A stretch of 64,000 nt of DNA from Moritella sp. (GTDB lineage: Bacteria > Pseudomonadota > Gammaproteobacteria > Enterobacterales > Moritellaceae), in the NCBI RefSeq assembly GCF_013215705.1, contig NZ_JABSQR010000006.1, positions 220,797-284,796 of the forward strand, written 5' to 3'. This document shows, in pieces, positions 59,101-64,000 of the stretch. The position numbers and the translations under genes were made by a program. Each line of letters starts with the position of its first letter. Positions within the stretch are counted from its first letter, which is position 1. The notes beneath the pieces were generated by a model, which saw only the letters and a program-made list of their open reading frames with translations, made no database searches and had not been told where the DNA came from.

Positions 59101-62100
59101 CCTCACCTTGTTCGTGAATAAAGTTAGTGCGTAAAACTTCATGGCGCATCAACAAACGATTTAGTGCTTGTTGCAACAACGGAATATTCAGCTCACCTTT
59201 GAATTCAAGTGCTAGTGGCATATGGAAAGCAGCACTAGTCGGTTCAAGCTGATGCATAAACCAAAGTCTTCGTTGTGCTGCACTGGCGAGAATAGATTGA
59301 TCTCTGTCCACCGCAACAATCACCTCTTTACTTGAATTTTTAACTACACACTTAAACGCCATATCAGCCAGCACTGGCGAATCAAAAATGGCTTGTAATG
59401 GCAACGCTAACTGATATTTCTGATCTAATTCACCAACCAAACGCATAGCCAATAATGAATGTCCGCCCAATGCAAAGAAATTGCTGTCACGCCCAACACG
59501 TTCAACACCTAATAAGCGCTGCCATACTTGACTCAATAATTCTTCAACGTCCCCTTCAGGCGCTTTGAATTCTGTATCATTAAGTTGCGTCCAATTCGGC
59601 GCGAATAAATTTTGTCGGTCGATCTTTCCAGCCGGTGTCAACGGCAGCTTATTCAATACAACAATCTTGGCTGGAACCATGTAATCAGGAAGCACTTCAA
59701 CGAGACTACGTAATAACATAGCTTCATCAAGGCTTCCTAATGCTCCCTCTGACTGTTGTAAATAAGCCACCAAACGTTTTCCACCTGGCGCATCATGCGC
59801 AACGACAGCACAATGCTCAACACGACTAAGCTGCTGTAATTTGGATTCTATTTCACCCAATTCAATTCTGAATCCACGGATCTTAATCTGCTGATCAACA
59901 CGCCCTAAATATTCCATGACGCCATCACGACGCCAACGCACTAAGTCACCCGTCCGGTACATACGCTCACCAGCGATACCGTAAGGATCAGGTAAAAATC
60001 GTTCAGCAGTTAAATCTGCACGGCCATGATAACCACGGGCTAAGCCAACTTCAGCGCCGATATATAACTCACCAGAGACACCTACAGGCAAGCGATTAAG
60101 CTCGTTATCTAAGATATAGAGTCTACGTTCACCAACAGCGGTACCAATTGGTGCATAGGCACTCTTTAATTCGGTTTCCGCATAAGCTTCCCATATCATT
60201 GGGGTCACAACGGTTTCGGTTGGGCCATAGCCATTAATAACACGTTGAGGATGTAATACCTGTTGTAAACGTTCATAAGTTTCACGGGTAAATGCTTCGC
60301 CTCCGAGAGTCCATGAACGAACCGTTAACTCAGGTTTATTATAAGCAATCCAATCAAGTAGTGGTCCGACATAACTCGGGGGGAAACAAGCGATTGTCAC
60401 GCCTTCTTGCTCGAGCACCTGACACGTTTTCTCCGCACTCCATAATGCTTGGTCTCGGATAACAAGACGAGAACCAAATGCCAGCGGCACAGCCCAACGC
60501 TCGACCGCGCCATCAAAACTAATCGATGCAAAATGAAGTTCAACATCATCTGGTGTCATGCCATAACGCTCACCGATAGTTTGCACGTGCATACTTAAAC
60601 CAGCTTGCGTTAAGGCAACACCTTTGGGCCGGCCTGTAGAGCCCGAAGTATAAATAAGGTAAGCTAATTGTTGAGGGTGATAATCCACACTCGGCGCATC
60701 AGTCGGATAGTCCGTCATTAACTGCTGATCAAGATAAACGTGTTTGATCCCTTTAGGACTAACGATTGTCTCAGCTAATAACGAATGGGTAAGTAATAAC
60801 TTAACGCCGCTATCTGCCAGCATGTAATTTAATCGTTCGCTAGGATAAGATGGATCTAATGGTAAAAATGCCCCGCCAGATTTAAGCACGGCAAGCATCG
60901 CCACTAACATGCAATTGCCGCGTTCAAAAGCAACACCGACAGGTACATCGGTACCAACACCTTGCGCAATTAAGTAATGGCTAAGTTGGTTAGCTTGCAC
61001 TTCAAGCATACGATAACTTAACCGCTCATTACCATGAACTAACGCTATCGCATCAGGTCTCAATTGTGCTTGTTTCTGAATCAATAAAGGCAACGCTTCA
61101 TAATTCCAACTATGCGACTGAGTTACAAATCTGTTTAGTTGCACTAACGTCGACTCTGGAACAGAAGTGAGTGATGCGAGTGTTTGTTGCGGATTGCTCA
61201 CTAAGTTATTTAGATTTAACGCCATTAACTCAGCAATATTCTCAATCTGACTGGCACTGAATTTAGTTTGATCATAAGCAAATACGATCCGTAAACATTC
61301 TCCAGGTAAAATAGCTAACGTGAGCGGATAATGTGTAAATTCATAACTGTCAGGCTCACCTAATTGTAAGCCTGATTTATTTTGTTTAAATAATGCTTCA
61401 TCCAGTGGGTAATTTTCAAATACCACTAATGTATCAAATAAGGATTCTCCAGCCCAACCACTATCCTGCTGGATCTGCGCCAGTGATGAATAGCTAAATT
61501 CTCGTTGTGCTACACCTTCACGTTGTAATGTATGTAACCAATCTAGCACCAGAGCATTTGGCTCAATAGCGACAGTCATCGGTAACGTATTGATGAACAA
61601 ACCAACCATAGCATCGCTACCCAGCAACTCGGTCGGTCTACCTGATACCGTATTACCAAATACAGGATTTGTTTGACGGCTTAAGGTTCCAAGTGTCAAC
61701 GTCCAAGCACCTTGCATCAAGGTATTCAGAGTCAATCCTTGTGGCTTTAATTGTGATTCAAACGCTGACGTTTGTAATGCTGTAAAATCTAAATTATAAC
61801 GCTGGAACCCATCCTCCTCTGTCTCTTTAGAATAATCAGAGCCACCATAACTAACCGCCAATTGAGTTGGCGATTCAATATCAGATAAATACTGCTGCCA
61901 AAAGGTACTAGCAGCATCAGCATCACTCTGATTTAACCACATTAGATATTGGTCAAAAGAGTCAGCAGATCGAGAGAAGTGATCACCTGCATATAGGCCT
62001 AATAATTCGCTGAATAATATGCCCGTACTCCAACCATCCATCAGCACGTGATGTAAAGTCAGGATGCAAATATAATCGTGTTCAGCAATTCGTAATAAAT

Positions 62101-64000
62101 CAATCCGCCACAGTGGCCCTTTATTTAATTCAAAACCTTGCGTAATTCGACGCTCGCGAAGCTGTTTAATACTCGTTGCAATATCCACGTCAAAACGCAG
62201 GTCAACTTCCACAAATGGCAGCTCACATAAAGGCCAAATAGCCAGAAAATCTGTGCCTTGATTATTTAAAACACTGGCCCTTAGAATTGGATGACGCTGC
62301 ATTAACGATGCCCAAGCATTCATTAGCTTACTCGGATCGAGTGCATGCATTGGCAAAGCAAGTTGGTTTATATATGAACTATTTCCTGTCGCTAATTCGC
62401 CATGAAATAATAGTCCTTGCTGTAAGCTCGAAAGAGGCCAAATATCCTCAGGTATGTCGGTAATCAAATCAAGGCTAGCTTGGTCCAACCCACTTAATGC
62501 AACATCTGATGGTGTCAGTAACGGTGTATTAGCATCAAAATGAGAGACCACAATGGCGCATTGTTGCTGGAATAACGCGATAAAGTCATTACGCTGCTCA
62601 GCAGTAAAGGCAGCATTGTCAAACTCAAAATTCAACGCTAAACCGTGATGAGTGAGTTGGGCATTCAATACGATTGCAGCGTCGGCTTGGCAGTCTATAG
62701 CTCGCCACAACCCTGATTCTTTAAGTTTCAGCGCATCATGTTCATGACTACTTACCTTACCTAAAAAGTTAAACAACACATCAATCGAATCACTACTCGT
62801 CATTAAACCTTGCTGTATTGACGCGCTATAATCTAATCCGCCGAGTTCAACTTTTCGTAATTGTTCTTTCGTTTGTTTTAAGCGAGTTTCGAAATCGATA
62901 TGCCCCTTAAACACTTGTGGATAGAGAGACGTAAACCAACCAACACTGCGACTTAAATCTAAACCATATTCGTCCCCAAACCGACCATGACTTTCACGAT
63001 GTAATCGCACCAGGTCACGCTCGGTAAAGGCGAATAAACTTTCAACCATAATCAACAAGAGTAATTCTTCTAGGTTGAGCCTTGCATACGTTTTCGCCTG
63101 TAGAGTCCAATCCGCTAAGGTTGTATTTTCAACTGTCCATTGCGATGTCGAAATGCCCGAATCATCACCTAACTCAAATAACGATTCAATGTTATCTTGA
63201 GCTTGCCAATAGTTAAGTGCTTTAGCGGAAACAGAGCGATTTGAAAGCGCAGAAGCCCAATCATTTAAACTGTGTGTTTTGTTCGCTAATTGAATATTCT
63301 CTTTAAGGGCTAACTGCTGATAAGCGTGCATTAGATCTTCTAATAGCACCCGCCAAGAATAAGCATCGACAGCTAAATGGTGGATTGTGAGTATAAATTG
63401 AGGGTTAACATCATCAGCTAAATAGAGCGCGCCTAATAAGCAGCCTTTTTCAATATTTAAAGCCTGCTGTAAATCATTAACATATTCCCCAATATGATTA
63501 TCTAATTGACGTTCTTGAAACACGAATGAAGCTTGGTCAATACTCAGGTGATCGCAATCCCAACCATCTTCAGTCTGTTTAAAGCATAAACGTAAAGAAT
63601 CATGATGTTGAATTAAAGCGTAAATGGCTTTCTTTAACAATGACGGGACTAACTGTTCGTTCAATTCAAAATGTAAATATTGATTACAATTGACTGAACC
63701 ATAGTGAGTCAGAAAACGTTGCTGAACCGCATTAACTTTAGCACTACCTTGTAATTCTGATTGGTCTGCGGGTATGTCATTTGACACTAAAATGCAGCAA
63801 GCCATATCAGTAAGTATTGGTTTATCAAAAATGTCTTTTGGCGTTAATAATAACCCGGCTTGACGTACATGACTGACCAGCTGCAATGCTAAAATTGAAT
63901 CGCCACCTAATGCAAAGAAGTTACTCTCACGCCCGACTAATTCAACACCTAACAAGGTTTTCCATAACTGACTCAGTAACGCTTCTGTTTCACCTTCTGG
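56129..64000 (-). CDS. NRPS, modules 1 (part) to 3: T-E / C-A-T / C-A-T (cut by window edge)
   Basis: At least 2,623 residues; the frame is open at the right edge, so the start is outside. The order is: carrier domain (FFALGGDSILALQL); epimerisation domain (HHLAVDAYSWRVL; ESHGRFGDEYGLDLSRSVGWFTSLYP); condensation domain of the kind that follows E domains (IWPLSSLQQGLLFHGEL; LHHVLMDGWS); adenylation domain 2 (about 61130-59600); carrier (ALGGHSLLAMRL); condensation domain (QHHIISDGIS); adenylation domain 3 (about 57950-56460); carrier (ALGGHSLLATRV). Pocket residues read by eye are DGECTGGVTK for A2 and DVWHISLIDK for A3, the latter the standard serine code. It ends in a four-base overlap with the next NRPS gene. 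Confidence 0.93.
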   Translation of the reverse strand, partial: PEGETEALLSQLWKTLLGVELVGRESNFFALGGDSILALQLVSHVRQAGLLLTPKDIFDKPILTDMACCILVSNDIPADQSELQGSAKVNAVQQRFLTHYGSVNCNQYLHFELNEQLVPSLLKKAIYALIQHHDSLRLCFKQTEDGWDCDHLSIDQASFVFQERQLDNHIGEYVNDLQQALNIEKGCLLGALYLADDVNPQFILTIHHLAVDAYSWRVLLEDLMHAYQQLALKENIQLANKTHSLNDWASALSNRSVSAKALNYWQAQDNIESLFELGDDSGISTSQWTVENTTLADWTLQAKTYARLNLEELLLLIMVESLFAFTERDLVRLHRESHGRFGDEYGLDLSRSVGWFTSLYPQVFKGHIDFETRLKQTKEQLRKVELGGLDYSASIQQGLMTSSDSIDVLFNFLGKVSSHEHDALKLKESGLWRAIDCQADAAIVLNAQLTHHGLALNFEFDNAAFTAEQRNDFIALFQQQCAIVVSHFDANTPLLTPSDVALSGLDQASLDLITDIPEDIWPLSSLQQGLLFHGELATGNSSYINQLALPMHALDPSKLMNAWASLMQRHPILRASVLNNQGTDFLAIWPLCELPFVEVDLRFDVDIATSIKQLRERRITQGFELNKGPLWRIDLLRIAEHDYICILTLHHVLMDGWSTGILFSELLGLYAGDHFSRSADSFDQYLMWLNQSDADAASTFWQQYLSDIESPTQLAVSYGGSDYSKETEEDGFQRYNLDFTALQTSAFESQLKPQGLTLNTLMQGAWTLTLGTLSRQTNPVFGNTVSGRPTELLGSDAMVGLFINTLPMTVAIEPNALVLDWLHTLQREGVAQREFSYSSLAQIQQDSGWAGESLFDTLVVFENYPLDEALFKQNKSGLQLGEPDSYEFTHYPLTLAILPGECLRIVFAYDQTKFSASQIENIAELMALNLNNLVSNPQQTLASLTSVPESTLVQLNRFVTQSHSWNYEALPLLIQKQAQLRPDAIALVHGNERLSYRMLEVQANQLSHYLIAQGVGTDVPVGVAFERGNCMLVAMLAVLKSGGAFLPLDPSYPSERLNYMLADSGVKLLLTHSLLAETIVSPKGIKHVYLDQQLMTDYPTDAPSVDYHPQQLAYLIYTSGSTGRPKGVALTQAGLSMHVQTIGERYGMTPDDVELHFASISFDGAVERWAVPLAFGSRLVIRDQALWSAEKTCQVLEQEGVTIACFPPSYVGPLLDWIAYNKPELTVRSWTLGGEAFTRETYERLQQVLHPQRVINGYGPTETVVTPMIWEAYAETELKSAYAPIGTAVGERRLYILDNELNRLPVGVSGELYIGAEVGLARGYHGRADLTAERFLPDPYGIAGERMYRTGDLVRWRRDGVMEYLGRVDQQIKIRGFRIELGEIESKLQQLSRVEHCAVVAHDAPGGKRLVAYLQQSEGALGSLDEAMLLRSLVEVLPDYMVPAKIVVLNKLPLTPAGKIDRQNLFAPNWTQLNDTEFKAPEGDVEELLSQVWQRLLGVERVGRDSNFFALGGHSLLAMRLVGELDQKYQLALPLQAIFDSPVLADMAFKCVVKNSSKEVIVAVDRDQSILASAAQRRLWFMHQLEPTSAAFHMPLALEFKGELNIPLLQQALNRLLMRHEVLRTNFIHEQGEVLQSINPHAELVLTLGYMDRAQATVNFAELLVLPFDLENDLLVRAKLVCLAENHYQFLLVQHHIISDGISTQLLLNELSDDYALMLDSEKPVLEVSALQYADFSHWQKDWLLSEKVESQLTWWKEALVADIEPLNLYPESHSSELYSQGERYHFELSSNQVNAIQSLASEQNTTTFNVLLTLWQLLLHKYTQQDEIRIGVPVSGRSQNQTQAMQGCFINSIVIPARFSDELSFSTLLEQVSAFSSGALQNQDLPFEMLVAEIGPKGNLQQHPLYQSSFNLQRIDKSFLQNWTGLDVTTFDPGAGGAQLDLSMDMQQFDDGSWAGFFNYAVDLFSANYIARLHGHWQHLLVQVTATPSIAVSQLTLITKSEQVAISQMNATQYDWGGFKPLAVTIHEQALLTPDAIAVSMGEQQISYAQFEQRVNQLAHYLQAKGVGPEVRVAIGLPRSVNLVIGIHAITRAGGAYVPLDPSYPSERLSYILQSADVGLLLTDVETQGLWSEQETLEVITLDNLNLAAYAKQPPSVAWHPDQALYVIYTSGSTGLPKGVVNTQGALQNRLNWKQQHYALQASDCVLQKTPFSFDVSVWEFFWPLMFGARLAIAPPDAHRTPWQLQETMANEGVTTVHFVPSMLQAFIHDAALSQCRQLRQIICSGEALPAGLSNTVLTQAPHIALHNLYGPTEAAIDVSYWQCQLDSEQRVPIGFAIANTELHVLDDRLYPVPIGVPGELYLAGYGLAREYMNRADLTADRFIPNPFGQAGSRMYRTGDQVVRRVDGALEYLGRLDHQVKIRGLRIELEEIESLLVKNSIISDAAVVVHNAPAGDQLIAYLVCAQLDNSVELSVKKYLAEHLPDYMVPSLFIGIEHMPLSPNGKRDRKALPTPVLQNKGYQAPETELEIWLAASWSRLLELETVSLDDNFFALGGHSLLATRVIATAREELSIEINLRDFFNASDLRTLADLLEPEFIRNHQQEHLELDEMAMLLDELEAL
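63834..64000. repeat. near-identical carrier-domain DNA (copy 2)
   Basis: Matches 52919-53085 at 165 of 167 positions, offset 10,915 bases, same orientation. It probably extends beyond the window. Confidence 0.95.

Overview
The window is chromosomal DNA from a marine gammaproteobacterium of moderately low GC. Gene order and protein families point to Moritella or a close relative among the Vibrionales/Alteromonadales. The evidence is the block rlmN-pilW-rodZ-ispG-hisS-yfgM-bamB-der, the neighbourhood dnaQ / yafS / gloB / mltD, and several short families I know from Vibrio and Shewanella (DUF5062, DUF3010, DUF3545, TIGR03503). The genus is an inference; the class is secure.

Layout. Positions 1-9,000 hold a cut alpha/beta hydrolase, a patatin-like esterase, 2,4-dienoyl-CoA reductase (fadH) with a divergent AraC-type regulator, a DTW tRNA-modification protein, free-Met-sulfoxide reductase and a flavodoxin-like protein. 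Positions 7.7-16.6 kb are the housekeeping block from der to rlmN, all on the minus strand. Positions 17-23 kb carry ndk, a TIGR03503 protein, dnaQ, yafS, gloB and mltD; rnhA is absent from between dnaQ and yafS. Positions 23-34 kb hold a chalcone-isomerase-like protein, an alanine/Na+ symporter, a small DUF3545 gene, a hemerythrin protein, ung, nfo, a short MTHFR paralogue, a phasin-like protein, an esterase, a thioesterase, an endo/exonuclease-fold lipoprotein, and an mtr-trpR pair.

Positions 34-43 kb are accessory and partly decaying. A FadL-type porin gene and an FMN-binding glutamate-synthase-like gene are both broken by internal deletions plus frameshifts, on either side of an intact Nudix gene. 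A cysteine-free NsrR-like regulator and several unknown proteins follow.

Positions 43-64 kb hold a siderophore system. A LysE exporter and an FAD oxidoreductase point rightward and meet a leftward operon: NRPS genes (entering from beyond the right edge), TonB-dependent receptor with a perfect 19-bp Fur-box palindrome, GNAT acetyltransferase, ornithine/lysine N-monooxygenase and FhuF-type ferric reductase. The NRPS domains read (...)T-E / C-A-T / C-A-T / C-A-T-E-TE. Read by eye, the A-domain pocket residues give one canonical serine code (DVWHISLIDK) and two copies of an ornithine-type code (DGECTGGVTK). With the N-hydroxylase and acetyltransferase this predicts an N-acetyl-N-hydroxyornithine / serine peptide siderophore like amphibactin. 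The final NRPS gene is split in two by an 11-bp tandem duplication lying exactly between the core and the C-terminal lid of its A domain. Stop and restart codons overlap as GTGA. This is the most striking observation in the window: a slipped-strand on/off switch, a translationally coupled split NRPS, a fresh inactivating mutation, or an assembly error.
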